Counted from the first letter of the stretch, positions 1-9,168 are shown. The stretch: DNA of 64,000 nucleotides from Sulfitobacter sp. F26204 (GCF_026410305.1 NZ_JAPMLQ010000002.1:806001-870000), one strand, 5' to 3'. A program made the numbers and translations. Notes: generated from the letters alone by a model not told the origin.

Positions 1-762
1 GGGTTCCGGCCTGAACATACGTGCGGGATCTGATTTGCCGAAAGTATTGTCAATGTTCAGCGCGGCACAGAGACATTCCATGCCGGAATCCCTGTTGAGG
101 GAAACCAGGTCGAGCGGTGCCAGAGTGACATTGCCCGCACCAAACGCGGTTTCCCAGTGGGCGAGCAAGGCGACATAATCAAGCCAAAAGGGTGCACAAT
201 GCACGTCGTTAAAGAGACCCGACAGAGGGTCGTTCTTGCCCCGCATGTCAATTGCGCCTTTCCACCAGTCCTCTTTACCGGCGAGGTCGATCTCCTGTTC
301 CAGCGAGGTATGGCGTCCTTCAAGCACACTATGGATATAATGTTGTACCAGCAGTCGCGCCTGTTCTTCTACATGAGCAACAATCTGAATCTTGTTGAAA
401 TAAGGGGATAAAAGCAGATAAAGACGCGACAGCTCCTCCGGGGTGTGTAGCAGGCTGCCTAACTGGGCCGAAACCCAGACCAGATGTGTGGCTGCCATAT
501 CGGGAAGGTCTTTCTGAAACCGTGTGTGGAATTCAGTCGTCAGGGTTTCTTGCGTGAGCGGCGACTCCAGCCCCCTGCGAAAACGCAAAACGCTGACTTC
601 CTCCACTTCGGCACAGGCCGCATAAAGCCGCAAGTGGTTCCAGCCAGGGGCAGCAATGCCATGTTTCCGCATCGGTTCGGCATGCTGTTTCAGCAGACCG
701 CGCATACGCATGGCCGCCTTTTCGGTAGGTCCGATAAAGAGGGTCAGATCAGGCTTCGTCAT
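1..762 (-). CDS. Sulfotransferase-like hypothetical protein, 3' end missing
   Basis: An open reading frame enters at an ATG at 762 and stays open for 254 codons to the left edge, so the C-terminus is outside the window. The start is preceded by AAGG about 5 bases upstream and overlaps the end of the next upstream gene by 14 bases, which points to an operon. The N-terminus (MTKPDLTLFIGPTEKAAMRM) and a middle segment around KIQIVAHVEEQARLLVQHYI resemble the layout of sulfotransferase-fold proteins of glycan loci, where an early hydrophobic strand and a later R/E-rich helix-strand are found. I see no textbook P-loop (PKSGTT type), so the activity is uncertain. Both upstream neighbours are a sulfotransferase and a glycosyltransferase, so a role in modifying a surface polysaccharide is an inference from context. 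Confidence 0.7.
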   Translation of the reverse strand, partial: MTKPDLTLFIGPTEKAAMRMRGLLKQHAEPMRKHGIAAPGWNHLRLYAACAEVEEVSVLRFRRGLESPLTQETLTTEFHTRFQKDLPDMAATHLVWVSAQLGSLLHTPEELSRLYLLLSPYFNKIQIVAHVEEQARLLVQHYIHSVLEGRHTSLEQEIDLAGKEDWWKGAIDMRGKNDPLSGLFNDVHCAPFWLDYVALLAHWETAFGAGNVTLAPLDLVSLNRDSGMECLCAALNIDNTFGKSDPARMFRPEP

Positions 763-1426
763 TGCCTTGCCCTTCCGGCGCAATGGTGCTGGTTTTCACA
801 GGTTGCGCAGGGTTTTTATTCACATTCGCTTTTCCCCACCAGGGCAGTTCAAGCCCCAAAAAGCGGCTTATGTCTGCGCGGACATTCCGGTCTTCCAGTT
901 TATAGGCCAGAAAATTCGGGGAGTTGCGGAAAAAACGGGCGCAAAAATTGTAATGCCCTTCGACCCACCGCGTCAGGTGTTTTATGTCACCGCCATAGGG
1001 ACGGGGCAGGCCAGGTACATCGTTGCGCGGCAACCTGATTTTCCCCAGATTGTTCCACCCCATGATACTGTTGGCAACATCAGTCGGATCGCGCAGGGAG
1101 AGCACAAAGCGCGCCCCCGGATGATGGTGCAGGATCGCGCTCAGCATGCCGCTGTCGGTTTGTGGCCACATTGACATCCTGTTGTTAACCGCACTCATTT
1201 CGGTGACCGCATGGAATTCACCCAGCCGGGCCAGCGGATCGCCACTGTCAAAGTAGTCCTCATACATCAAGGGCGCGATCAATGCCCCTTTCAGCGCCGG
1301 ATTTGCCGATTGTCCCTGACGGATGCGCCAGTCGATGACCTTGAGCCCTGCGTGCCGCAAGGCAACAGCCAGGGTGGTTGTTCCTGACTTGGGCAGGCTG
1401 AGGCTGATGATCGGGTTAGAGATCAT
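749..1426 (-). CDS. Sulfotransferase family protein
   Basis: 225 residues, cytoplasmic. The N-terminus carries the sulfotransferase 5'-phosphosulfate loop PKSGTTT at about residues 12-18, following a short hydrophobic strand (ISLSL). A second segment, ARFVLSLRDPTDVANSIMG at about residues 104-122, fits the 3'-phosphate-binding motif of PAPS-dependent sulfotransferases (Arg and Ser in strand-loop-helix). Such enzymes move sulfate from PAPS to a sugar, peptide or lipid hydroxyl; the acceptor here is unknown. The ATG overlaps the stop of the glycosyltransferase upstream in an ATGA arrangement, and its own end overlaps the next gene by 14 bases, so the three genes are almost certainly co-transcribed and coupled. 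This suggests that a sulfated glycan is the product. Confidence 0.8.
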   Translation of the reverse strand: MISNPIISLSLPKSGTTTLAVALRHAGLKVIDWRIRQGQSANPALKGALIAPLMYEDYFDSGDPLARLGEFHAVTEMSAVNNRMSMWPQTDSGMLSAILHHHPGARFVLSLRDPTDVANSIMGWNNLGKIRLPRNDVPGLPRPYGGDIKHLTRWVEGHYNFCARFFRNSPNFLAYKLEDRNVRADISRFLGLELPWWGKANVNKNPAQPVKTSTIAPEGQGNDEA

Positions 1427-2454
1427 GTGCCGGCAAGCTCCTTGATAATATCGGCTTCGGCCTGGCTGATGGCAGGGGCAAGGCGCAATTGGTCACGGAT
1501 GTCGCGGTAGCTCTTCTGCGTCAGGAGGGCATCCCGCCGGGCCTTGTGCAGGGCAACGGCCTCGCGGTGCAGATCGGCAACGCCGTCAAGCGCCATGAGG
1601 CGATCCATTTCCGCTTTCAGCGGGTCAACATACCGAAGAATACTGTCGTCTCGATACCCGGAGTCATTGCGTTCGCGCCAATAGCTTTCGTCAAACGCGC
1701 GGTTCTCGCGGTTGACATCCCCGCGGTCGTTCTTGACGAGATAGCTGTCAAGCGAGCGCAGCGCATAATGGTTCAAGGTCGCATGCAACCGTGCGTCGCG
1801 AGCTGGAAAGGCGCGAATGCGACGTCTGCCCGCAGCCTTGCGAAAGGGGCGCGGGACCTGACGGCCCGACCCGTCGGTCCAGCGCGGTTTGAATTTTGCG
1901 TCGTCATGAAAGGGGCGGTGCGCCCCGAAGTATTCGGTGGGAAAGTCGCTGCGCACAAGTGTCTTGACTTCGATTGCGGTGTCGGCGCCCCAGATGTCGG
2001 GATTGTGACTGTGCAGAAACTGACCGATCACGGGGGCGTCAATATATTCTTCGACGCCATTATTGGCCATGAATTGAAAGGTAACGGAAATTGCCTGCGG
2101 GTCGCTACAGGCTTCGATCAATGCGGGGATCGTGTGATCGCCGACATGGATGTTCAGGAACTCATCCACATCTGCGACCCAGACCCAATCAGCAGATTTC
2201 ACAATCTGATGCTGCTTGGCCGCCTTTAATGCTTGCATCTGATAGGTGCGATTGGTCGCCGGATTGGGCAGATGCGCGACAATGTCGTGACCTTCCAGGC
2301 AGTCCAGCAAACGGTCTGTCGCATCCGTACAATCGTTTGAATAAAAAAGGAAATCTGTTACCCCGATAACACGATGAAAGGCAATCCATTCCAGTAGGAA
2401 GGGCCCTTCATTCTTGACACAGGTCACGGCTGTGATGCGCATCTCAGCGATCAC
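1423..2454 (-). CDS. Glycosyltransferase family 2-like protein
   Basis: Up to 343 residues. The start of the fold, ITAVTCVKNEGPFLLEWIAFH, is the hallmark of the Glyco_tranf_2_4 group of GT-A glycosyltransferases, and WVADVDEFL at about residues 92-100 supplies the DxD metal/nucleotide-sugar site. No membrane segment is evident. The first possible start is a GTG at 2454; an ATG at 2442 (MRITAVT) begins exactly at the conserved first strand and may be the true start, as neither has a strong ribosome site. It is first in a three-gene leftward operon with two sulfotransferase-like proteins, so it probably adds a sugar to an extracellular or capsular polymer that is later sulfated. The sugar and the acceptor cannot be told from the sequence. 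Confidence 0.8.
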   Translation of the reverse strand: MIAEMRITAVTCVKNEGPFLLEWIAFHRVIGVTDFLFYSNDCTDATDRLLDCLEGHDIVAHLPNPATNRTYQMQALKAAKQHQIVKSADWVWVADVDEFLNIHVGDHTIPALIEACSDPQAISVTFQFMANNGVEEYIDAPVIGQFLHSHNPDIWGADTAIEVKTLVRSDFPTEYFGAHRPFHDDAKFKPRWTDGSGRQVPRPFRKAAGRRRIRAFPARDARLHATLNHYALRSLDSYLVKNDRGDVNRENRAFDESYWRERNDSGYRDDSILRYVDPLKAEMDRLMALDGVADLHREAVALHKARRDALLTQKSYRDIRDQLRLAPAISQAEADIIKELAGT

Positions 2455-2675
2455 CCGTTGCTTTGGGGTGTTTCATGAATCGTTTCACTCTCGCCTCTGG
2501 GTCCGGGTAACTTTCGTCCCGAAAACCTCTCATTCTTTGTAAATATTATGTCAGCCCCACCGAATCCCGTCAATCTTGGAGCAGTTTGCAGGCGCGGGCG
2601 TGACAATTCGGCAAGGGCGCGACCTTGACCTTGCCGGACACAGGTGCACCTTTGGGCGTATCGGGAGAGATTTGA

Positions 2676-3584
2676 ATGAATGATCTATCAAGCATCGACG
2701 CAGTGCAAGATTTGCTCGGCGATCAAGGTTATATCTGCGGGCGCGCCTTGGGAACGGTGGTGTTTCTGGCGCTCAGGCTGGGGCGCCCGCTGTTTCTGGA
2801 AGGGGAAGCCGGTGTGGGCAAGACCGAGATTGCCAAGGCATTGGCAGCAGGCCTGGGCCGCAAACTGATCCGGCTGCAATGTTATGAAGGGCTCGATGCG
2901 TCTTCGGCCGTCTACGAATGGAACTTTCCCGCACAGATGATCGCGATCCGCGCTGCCGAAGCCGCAGGCACCGTCCAGGCGGATAATCTGACGCAGGATC
3001 TGTTCAGCGACCGGTATCTGATCGAACGCCCCTTGCTTGAAGCGATGCGACCGGATGAACAGGGTGCGCCGATCTTGTTGATCGACGAACTTGACCGCAC
3101 CGATGCGCCCTTTGAAGCTTTCCTGCTTGAAGCGCTCAGCGATTTTCAGGTGACGATCCCCGAGATCGGCACCATCAAGGCACCCGAACCGCCGATTGTG
3201 ATATTGACCTCAAACCGAACACGCGAAGTCCATGATGCGTTGAAACGTCGGTGCCTGTATCACTGGGTCGACTATCCCGACTTCACGCGCGAGATGGAAA
3301 TCCTCAAGGCCCGTGCTCCCGAGGCCTCGGAAGCGCTAAGTCGCGAGGTAGTGGCCTTTGTCCAACATCTGCGTACAGAAGATCTGTTCAAGAAACCGGG
3401 AGTGGCGGAAACCATCGACTGGGCAAAATGCCTTTTGGCATTGGATGTGATCAATCTCAGCCCCGAAGTCATCGCAGATACATTGGGCGCAGTCCTGAAA
3501 TACCAGGACGACATTGCAAAATTGCACGGATCGGAGGCAAAACGAATCCTCGATCAGGCCAAAGCCAGTTTGGAACCGGCCTGA
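2676..3584 (+). CDS. MoxR-family AAA+ ATPase (CoxD-like)
   Basis: 302 residues. Walker A is GEAGVGKTE near residues 42-50, Walker B is ILLIDELDRT near 132-141, and a sensor-like ILTSNRTREVHDALKRR follows near 171-187. This matches the MoxR branch of AAA+ ATPases, which act as chaperones that help mature or insert cofactors into partner enzymes, usually together with a von Willebrand A-domain protein. The gene after it is exactly such a partner, so the two likely form a working pair. The best-known relatives of this pairing are CoxD and CoxE of carbon monoxide dehydrogenase loci, but no coxMSL-type genes lie in this window, so the client protein is unknown. Confidence 0.9.
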   Translation: MNDLSSIDAVQDLLGDQGYICGRALGTVVFLALRLGRPLFLEGEAGVGKTEIAKALAAGLGRKLIRLQCYEGLDASSAVYEWNFPAQMIAIRAAEAAGTVQADNLTQDLFSDRYLIERPLLEAMRPDEQGAPILLIDELDRTDAPFEAFLLEALSDFQVTIPEIGTIKAPEPPIVILTSNRTREVHDALKRRCLYHWVDYPDFTREMEILKARAPEASEALSREVVAFVQHLRTEDLFKKPGVAETIDWAKCLLALDVINLSPEVIADTLGAVLKYQDDIAKLHGSEAKRILDQAKASLEPA

Positions 3585-3599
3585 GATGCAGTCCTTTCT

Positions 3600-3648
3600 C
3601 TTTTTGGCCCTAAATACCGCAGGTGGTCTGGAGGACAGCGTCCTCCAG
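3600..3648 (+). repeat. Dispersed hairpin repeat, copy A
   Basis: The conserved lead TTTTTGGCCCTAAATACCGC begins about 16 bases after the MoxR gene stop. It is followed by a perfect 9-bp stem, CTGGAGGAC (3628-3636) and GTCCTCCAG (3640-3648), with loop AGC. The same lead followed by a differently spelled but equally perfect stem occurs at 46315-46361, and the lead alone at 38148-38167. The hairpin ends 10 bases before the ATG of the VWA gene and fills the place where a ribosome site would be expected. Confidence 0.75.
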
Positions 3649-3658
3649 TCAACCATTT

Positions 3659-4921
3659 ATGGTTGAACATATCCCTCTCGAACTGCCTGAAGATCCAAAA
3701 CTCGCAGGCAATATCACCCATTTTGCACGCGCTCTGCGCCGTGCCGGTCTGCCGATCGGACCGGGCCGCGTGATCGATGCCATTCGCGCCGTGGAGGCTG
3801 CAGGCGTCGGCAACAAGCGCGACTTTTACTGGACGCTGCACGCTTGTTTCGTGAACCGTCCTGAACATCGCAGGATCTTTGCACAGTTGTTCCGGCTTTA
3901 TTGGCGCGATCCGCGTTATCTTGAACATATGATGGCGGCGATGTTGCCCGCGATCAGAGGGGTGCAGGAAGAGAGGCCAGCCAAACCTGCGGAAAAACGT
4001 GCGGCTGAGGCCTTGCTGGACGGGGCTGAGGCCCCGCCAAGAGACGAAGAGGTACATTCCAGCGAAGAGGAAACCCTGATCGAGGTGGACGCAAGTCTGA
4101 CCATGTCTTCGGCAGAGCGTCTGCGTTCTTTGGATTTCGAACAAATGTCGCTTGCCGAAATGGCCGAGGCGAAACGTATGCTGGCACGGTTGGCCTTACC
4201 GGTAAAACCGTTGCTGTCCCGGCGTGGCTTGGCGGCACCACGCGGAAGGATTGATGCGGCACGTACCTTGCGGCAGGCCCTGCGCCGCGGGGGAGAGATC
4301 GGCGGGCTTGCGTTGAAAAAGCCGCGCCCGCGGTATCCGAACCTTGTGGTCCTCTGTGATATTTCCGGTTCGATGAGCCAATATTCCCGGGTGATCCTGC
4401 ATTTCCTCCATGCGGTCAGCAATGCGAGGGGGGCGGGCTGGGCCAAGGTGCATGCCTTTACCTTTGGCACACGGCTGACCAATATCACCCGTCACCTGGC
4501 GACTCGCGACGTGGATGCGGCGCTGGCGGCGGCGGGCTCCGAGGCGCAGGATTGGGAAGGCGGCACGCGGATCGGCGCGTCGATCGAGGCCTTCAACCGC
4601 GATTGGTCACGCCGGGTCATGGGACAGGGTGCCGTTGTCTTGTTGATCACTGACGGGCTGGACCGCGATGCCCCTGAAAACCTTGCGCGGCATATGCAAC
4701 GGCTGCATCTTTCCGCCCGCCGGGTGATCTGGCTGAATCCCTTGTTGCGCTGGGATGGGTTCGCTCCCAAAGCGGCAGGCATACGCGCGATGCTGCCCCA
4801 TGTGGACAGTTTCAGGGCCGGACATTCGATTGCGTCGCTCGAAGAGCTGGCAGCCGTCATCACGCGTCCGGATGATATGGGCGAGAAAACGCGCCTGATG
4901 GCGGCATTGCGCCAATCATGA
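3659..4921 (+). CDS. VWA domain-containing protein (CoxE-like)
   Basis: 420 residues from the ATG at 3659, where homology begins; a GTG at 3623 would add 12 residues encoded by a repeat element. The N-terminal half is helical and charged with an acidic linker, and the C-terminal half is a von Willebrand A domain with an intact MIDAS metal site: DISGSMS near residues 233-239, a Thr in the loop GGTRIG, and the Asp of ITDGLDRD. Members of the CoxE/VWA_containing_CoxE family partner with MoxR ATPases such as the one just upstream. No convincing Shine-Dalgarno sequence precedes 3659; the space is occupied by a 9-bp hairpin, so initiation may be coupled to, or modulated by, that structure. The stop lies 14 bases from the convergent purL stop. 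Confidence 0.88.
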   Translation: MVEHIPLELPEDPKLAGNITHFARALRRAGLPIGPGRVIDAIRAVEAAGVGNKRDFYWTLHACFVNRPEHRRIFAQLFRLYWRDPRYLEHMMAAMLPAIRGVQEERPAKPAEKRAAEALLDGAEAPPRDEEVHSSEEETLIEVDASLTMSSAERLRSLDFEQMSLAEMAEAKRMLARLALPVKPLLSRRGLAAPRGRIDAARTLRQALRRGGEIGGLALKKPRPRYPNLVVLCDISGSMSQYSRVILHFLHAVSNARGAGWAKVHAFTFGTRLTNITRHLATRDVDAALAAAGSEAQDWEGGTRIGASIEAFNRDWSRRVMGQGAVVLLITDGLDRDAPENLARHMQRLHLSARRVIWLNPLLRWDGFAPKAAGIRAMLPHVDSFRAGHSIASLEELAAVITRPDDMGEKTRLMAALRQS

Positions 4922-4935
4922 CGGTGAGACCCGGA

Positions 4936-7095
4936 TCAGGCGAAGGTTTCCTCGAAGCTATTGCGATAGATCCGGGCAAGTTCTTCAAGCGGGGCACCGA
5001 CACCACCAAAACTGACCAGATTGCCGCCGAATTTCCCTACTGTAGTAAGCGTGAGACCAGCCGAAGAGGCCGCGATCATCAATGCTTCGGCTTGATCAAA
5101 GTTGCAGGCAATGAGGTAGCGGGCCTGATCTTCGCCAAATAGCGTCGGGGTGTCGGCAGAGTCCAAAGTGATACCAACTCCAGCCAGTTCGCCCAGTTCA
5201 AAAGCCGCGAGCGCGAGGCCACCATCGCTTAGGTCAGTGCAGGCCTTGATCAATGAACGGTTGGCACGGATGAAATCGCCATGGGCTTTTTCCGCCGCCA
5301 GATCTACTGCAGGGGCGTCGCCTTCATTGCGGCCGAATACGGTTGCAAGCAGGGCAGATTGACCAAGATGACCGGTGGTTTCCCCCAGCACAAGAGCCAC
5401 ATGACCGTCCCGGACATCACAGCCGATGATGTCGTCGGGATGGTCGATCAGCCCGACCGCGCCGATGGTTGGCGTCGGCAGGATACCCTTGCCGTCGGTT
5501 TCGTTGTACAGCGACACATTGCCCGACACGATGGGCATATCGAGGGCGGATACGGCCTGGCCGATGCCCTTGATCGCGCCGACAAACTGGCCCATGATTT
5601 CAGGCTTTTCAGGGCTCCCAAAGTTCATGTTGTCCGTCGTAGCCAAGGGGGTAGCTCCCACGGCGGTCAAGTTACGGTAGGCTTCTGCAACGGCCTGTTT
5701 GCCACCCTCTACAGGGTTCGCCTTGACATAGCGCGGCGTGACATCAGAGGTGAAGGCGATGGATTTCTCGGTCCCGTGGACGCGGATGATGCCTGCGCCG
5801 ACGCCGGGAGTACGGGCTGAATCGCCCATGACCATGGTGTCATATTGCTCGAACACCCAGTTCTTTGCAGCGTAGTTCGGATCAGATATCAGGGCTTTGA
5901 GGCCGTCGATGGGATCGATGCCTGCAACATCGGACAGGGGTTCACATGCAGGTGTTTCGACCCAGGGGCGATCATATTCCGGAGCGGTTGATGCAAGTTT
6001 GCTAAGAGGCAGGTCAGCTTTGAGTTCGCCGTTGTGCATGATCAGGAAGCGGTCCTCGGCCAGGGTTTCGCCGACAACGGCAAAATCAAGGTCCCATTTG
6101 TCAAACACCGCCTTGGCCTCTGCTTCGAGTTCGGGCTTGAGCACCATCAACATGCGTTCCTGCGATTCAGAAAGCATCATTTCATAGGCCGTCATGTTGG
6201 GTTCGCGAACCGGCACTTTTTCAAGGTCCAGACGTACGCCAAGCCCGCCCTTGTCGCCCATTTCCACAGCAGAGCAGGTGAGACCCGCAGCCCCCATATC
6301 CTGAATCGAGATCACGGCACCTGTGGCCATCAGTTCGAGCGTGGCTTCCATCAGTCGCTTTTCGGTAAAAGGGTCGCCAACCTGAACGGTGGGTCGCTTT
6401 TCCTCGATCGTATCGTCAAATTCGGCCGAGGCCATGGTTGCGCCACCGACACCGTCACGGCCGGTCTTTGCACCAAGATAGACGACAGGCATGCCCACAC
6501 CTGATGCAGCGGAGTAAAAGATCTTGTCCGCATCCGCGAGGCCCGCTGCAAAGGCGTTCACCAGACAGTTACCATCATAGGCGGTATCAAAACGGACTTC
6601 TCCGCCGACCGTAGGCACACCAAAGCAGTTGCCATAGCCGCCGACGCCCGCAACAACGCCGTGGACCAATTGGCGTGTTTTGGGATGATCAGGGCGTCCG
6701 AAGCTGAGAGAGTTCATCGCCGCGATCGGTCGCGCACCCATGGTAAACACGTCACGCAGGATACCTCCAACGCCTGTGGCCGCACCCTGATAGGGTTCAA
6801 TGTAGCTGGGATGGTTATGGGATTCCATCTTGAAGACAAGCGCTTGCCCGTCGCCAATGTCCACGACACCGGCGTTTTCGCCGGGGCCGCAGATGACCTG
6901 TGGGCCTTCGGTAGGCAGGGTACGCAGCCATTTTTTGGACGATTTATAAGAGCAATGTTCGTTCCACATCGCCGAGAAGATACCCATTTCGGTGTAATTC
7001 GGGGCACGCCCAAGGATATTGTTTACCTCGGCGTATTCTTCGGGCGTGAAGCCGTGTGAGGCAATCAATTCTTCGGTGATGACAGGTTCTTGCAT
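4936..7095 (-). CDS. purL: Phosphoribosylformylglycinamidine synthase subunit II
   Basis: 719 residues from the ATG at 7095 ([15 protein letters not shown]), the usual length of the small PurL type that works with separate PurS and PurQ subunits. It makes FGAM from FGAR, ATP and glutamine-derived ammonia in purine synthesis in the cytosol. Diagnostic stretches are [13 protein letters not shown] near residue 45, [20 protein letters not shown] near residues 88-107 and [16 protein letters not shown] near residue 590. Upstream in-frame codons read through the gap toward the preceding gene and show no family similarity, so the internal ATG is chosen. It is followed, tail to tail, by the VWA gene. 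purS, purQ and purC are not in the window. Confidence 0.97.
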   Translation of the reverse strand: MQEPVITEELIASHGFTPEEYAEVNNILGRAPNYTEMGIFSAMWNEHCSYKSSKKWLRTLPTEGPQVICGPGENAGVVDIGDGQALVFKMESHNHPSYIEPYQGAATGVGGILRDVFTMGARPIAAMNSLSFGRPDHPKTRQLVHGVVAGVGGYGNCFGVPTVGGEVRFDTAYDGNCLVNAFAAGLADADKIFYSAASGVGMPVVYLGAKTGRDGVGGATMASAEFDDTIEEKRPTVQVGDPFTEKRLMEATLELMATGAVISIQDMGAAGLTCSAVEMGDKGGLGVRLDLEKVPVREPNMTAYEMMLSESQERMLMVLKPELEAEAKAVFDKWDLDFAVVGETLAEDRFLIMHNGELKADLPLSKLASTAPEYDRPWVETPACEPLSDVAGIDPIDGLKALISDPNYAAKNWVFEQYDTMVMGDSARTPGVGAGIIRVHGTEKSIAFTSDVTPRYVKANPVEGGKQAVAEAYRNLTAVGATPLATTDNMNFGSPEKPEIMGQFVGAIKGIGQAVSALDMPIVSGNVSLYNETDGKGILPTPTIGAVGLIDHPDDIIGCDVRDGHVALVLGETTGHLGQSALLATVFGRNEGDAPAVDLAAEKAHGDFIRANRSLIKACTDLSDGGLALAAFELGELAGVGITLDSADTPTLFGEDQARYLIACNFDQAEALMIAASSAGLTLTTVGKFGGNLVSFGGVGAPLEELARIYRNSFEETFA

Positions 7096-7180
7096 GAGAC
7101 GACTATTCCCAGTGGAGATTGTTGTCCTGTCTCTTAGAGGATGGGGCATGTGGGGGAAAGGGGGCAGGCGCTTCGTCGTG

Positions 7181-7211
7181 AAAAAGGCCGCCTCCCTGTA
7201 GGGAAGCGGCC
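7181..7211 (-). terminator. Rho-independent terminator after the PRC-barrel-like gene
   Basis: Read on the minus strand, GGCCGCTTCCCT pairs with AGGGAGGCGGCC (7186-7211) with one mismatch, and a run of five T follows (A run at 7181-7185 on the plus strand). It lies 40 bases after the stop of the gene at 7251-7778 and before purL, so it insulates purL from that gene. Confidence 0.8.
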
Positions 7212-7250
7212 TATGAGCGGATCCGTGCAAGCAGAGCCAATGTGATGCGG

Positions 7251-7778
7251 TTACATCACGATGACAGTGGTGCGGGTTTCGTCGTCGCGTTTGGAGCCGT
7301 CTTGCGCCTTGAGGTACAATTCATCTGCCGTCGTATCGAGAAAGATCTTGCCGTCGCGCAGGGTCAAGCTTTCGGGCAGCAGCGTCACGACCAGCGTATC
7401 CGCGTCGATCTTGCTGTCATCATTCAGATTTACAACAAGTTCGGGATTCCCCTGTGCATCAAAGGTGACACCGTCAACCACGCCCAGAACCTCATTGTCC
7501 TGCGTCTTGAAATCGGCACCAACAGAACGGGCAAGAGCTTGATATTCTTCCTTTGTCGTGACCATGCGAGTCGCGTCATACTCGGCAATGCCGAGGCCGA
7601 CACGCTTGGTTGCGATGTCTGAGTTGGCGGTGGAGCCGACCACATTCTTGTTCCCGCCTTCGGTGACGGCGGGTGAGTTGCCTTGAAGGTCGCTCGCGCT
7701 GTTTTCAGCAGCAAAGGCCATGGGCGCGGCGATCAGGGTTGCGATTGTGGTTGAGGTCATCAGAAACTTGCGTGTCAT
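7251..7778 (-). CDS. Secreted PRC-barrel-like protein
   Basis: 175 residues. The first 23 or so residues ([20 protein letters not shown]...AFA) are a typical Sec signal peptide with likely cleavage at AFA/AEN, so the mature protein is periplasmic or outer-surface. The rest is acidic and beta-rich; the segment [20 protein letters not shown] followed by VVNLNDD resembles a PRC-barrel repeat (a small beta-barrel that binds other proteins or stays on membranes). Roseobacters carry several such exported proteins of unknown role. It appears to be a single-gene transcription unit, closed by a terminator at 7181-7211. Function is unknown; the domain call is moderate. Confidence 0.75.
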   Translation of the reverse strand: MTRKFLMTSTTIATLIAAPMAFAAENSASDLQGNSPAVTEGGNKNVVGSTANSDIATKRVGLGIAEYDATRMVTTKEEYQALARSVGADFKTQDNEVLGVVDGVTFDAQGNPELVVNLNDDSKIDADTLVVTLLPESLTLRDGKIFLDTTADELYLKAQDGSKRDDETRTTVIVM

Positions 7779-8271
7779 GATTTCTCCAGTTCGTTTTCAG
7801 TTTCATTGCCGCATCAAATGCGGGGCTTGCGGTAACAACATGACGGCACGTGCAAAAGTTCCGAAAAACTTCCTTTGATTTGGGGTTGTTCTGTCTAATT
7901 ATCTGAAAACCAATGCAATTCGTGGAGCCCTGCGCTTGATGCCACCGTGCGGTCTGTGGCTGAATTGTCGGTCATTGTCTGTTTCTGTAGCGATTTATCG
8001 GCCTCTGCCATGAAGCGGGGGCCGGTCCAGCGCGGAGCCGCGCCATTCGCATTATTTTTTTTGGAGCACCGGTGAAAGACTGCGCAGGCGCAGGCGCAAA
8101 AAAAGGCCGAGCACGAAGCTCGGCCGAGTCCAACAGGGAGGTATAAAGAAACGACCTTGCGGCCGTTGAACTTTATAAGGGTGAATTAGGAGGCAGCGTG
8201 CCTGCAATCAAGTCAGGCAATGTGTTTTTTGCAGCATGTCCGGTATGCATTTTTTGCATATCAGACCTAAG
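7779..8271. other. Intergenic region between the PRC-barrel-like gene and the LysR gene
   Basis: 493 bp with no credible coding sequence. Its left part must hold the promoter of the 7251-7778 gene. Its right part holds the LysR terminator at 8098-8125 and, between that and the LysR stop, a 36-base imperfect hairpin: TATAAAG (8142-8148) and CTTTATA (8171-8177) enclose ACGACC and GGCCGT around a TTGC loop. The 147-base 3' tail could be an untranslated region or a small RNA; nothing else is recognised. Confidence 0.6.
8098..8125 (-). terminator. Rho-independent terminator of the LysR transcript
   Basis: On the minus strand a perfect 8-bp stem, GGCCGAGC and GCTCGGCC, with loop TTCGT is followed by seven T (A run 8098-8104 on the plus strand). 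It is one of the clearest intrinsic terminators in the window and lies about 147 bases beyond the LysR stop, leaving an unusually long 3' tail. Confidence 0.88.
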
Positions 8272-9168
8272 TCAGTTTTCTTTCAACCGCTTACGATAGC
8301 TTATGATCTCATCCTGTACAAAATCCTTGAAGGCCGAAACCCGCTTGGATTGGCGCAATTCCTCTGGGTAAGCGAGGAAAACAGGTACTCCGGCCGACTG
8401 AGTCTCAGGTAGAACCTCAATCAGGTCAGGAAAATCCTCGGTCAGATAGTCAGGCAAAACGCCGATTCCCAGATTATGCAAAACCCCCTGAAGGACGCCA
8501 AAATAGTTATTCACAGTCAATAATGATCTGACGTCATGCATCATCACCTGCTGGATCAGTGCCACACCTGCACCCACCTGGTTGCTTTCGGTGTTCTGGC
8601 AAACAAGCCGGTGGTTGGACATATCTTCCATACGCTGAGGGGTGCCGTTGGCTTCAAGATATGCAGGCGATGCATATAGACACATGCGGATCATCATCAG
8701 TTTCTTGCGAACCAGATCGGCCTGTGAGGGTTCTTTCATGCGAATGGCGACGTCCGCTTCGCGCATGGGCAGGTCCAGCACACGTTCTTCAAGCATGAGA
8801 TCGATTTTGAGGTCCGGGTATTTTTCGTAGAGTTTAGGCAGGCGCGGGGCAAGCCACAGGGTACCAAAGCCGGTAGTGGTGGTGACGCGCAACTCTCCGA
8901 ACACTTCTTCTTCGCTGTCGCGGATGCGTGCAGAAGCTGCGTCGAGTCGTTTTGACATGGCGGCAGTCGCGTCAAACAACAATTCGCCCTGTTCGGTGAG
9001 GATCAGGCCGCGGGCATGGCGGTGAAACAAATTGGTGTTCAATTGTTCTTCGAGTCCACGGATCTGGCGAGATACCGCCGACTGCGACAGGTTCAATTTA
9101 TCGCCAGCATGGGTGAGCGATCCGGCATCCGCAACCGCATGAAAAATCCTGAGTTTATCCCAATCCAT
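8272..9168 (-). CDS. LysR-family transcriptional regulator (VtlR/LsrB-like)
   Basis: 298 residues from the ATG at 9168; starts at 9204 and 9192 would add up to 12 residues without family similarity. The opening MDWDKLRIFHAVADAGSLTH and the helix-turn-helix LNLSQSAVSRQIRGLEEQL (about residues 27-45) place it in the LysR family, and the exact MDWDKLRIF start with the EVFGELRVTTTTGFGTLWLA hinge region is what I know from the VtlR/LsrB group of alphaproteobacteria, which control small RNAs, DUF1127 proteins and envelope or redox genes. The remaining two-thirds is the usual effector-binding domain. It is transcribed away from the indolepyruvate oxidoreductase gene, with 196 bases between the two starts, so it could act on that promoter, but this is not required for a VtlR-type regulator. 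Confidence 0.88.
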   Translation of the reverse strand: MDWDKLRIFHAVADAGSLTHAGDKLNLSQSAVSRQIRGLEEQLNTNLFHRHARGLILTEQGELLFDATAAMSKRLDAASARIRDSEEEVFGELRVTTTTGFGTLWLAPRLPKLYEKYPDLKIDLMLEERVLDLPMREADVAIRMKEPSQADLVRKKLMMIRMCLYASPAYLEANGTPQRMEDMSNHRLVCQNTESNQVGAGVALIQQVMMHDVRSLLTVNNYFGVLQGVLHNLGIGVLPDYLTEDFPDLIEVLPETQSAGVPVFLAYPEELRQSKRVSAFKDFVQDEIISYRKRLKEN

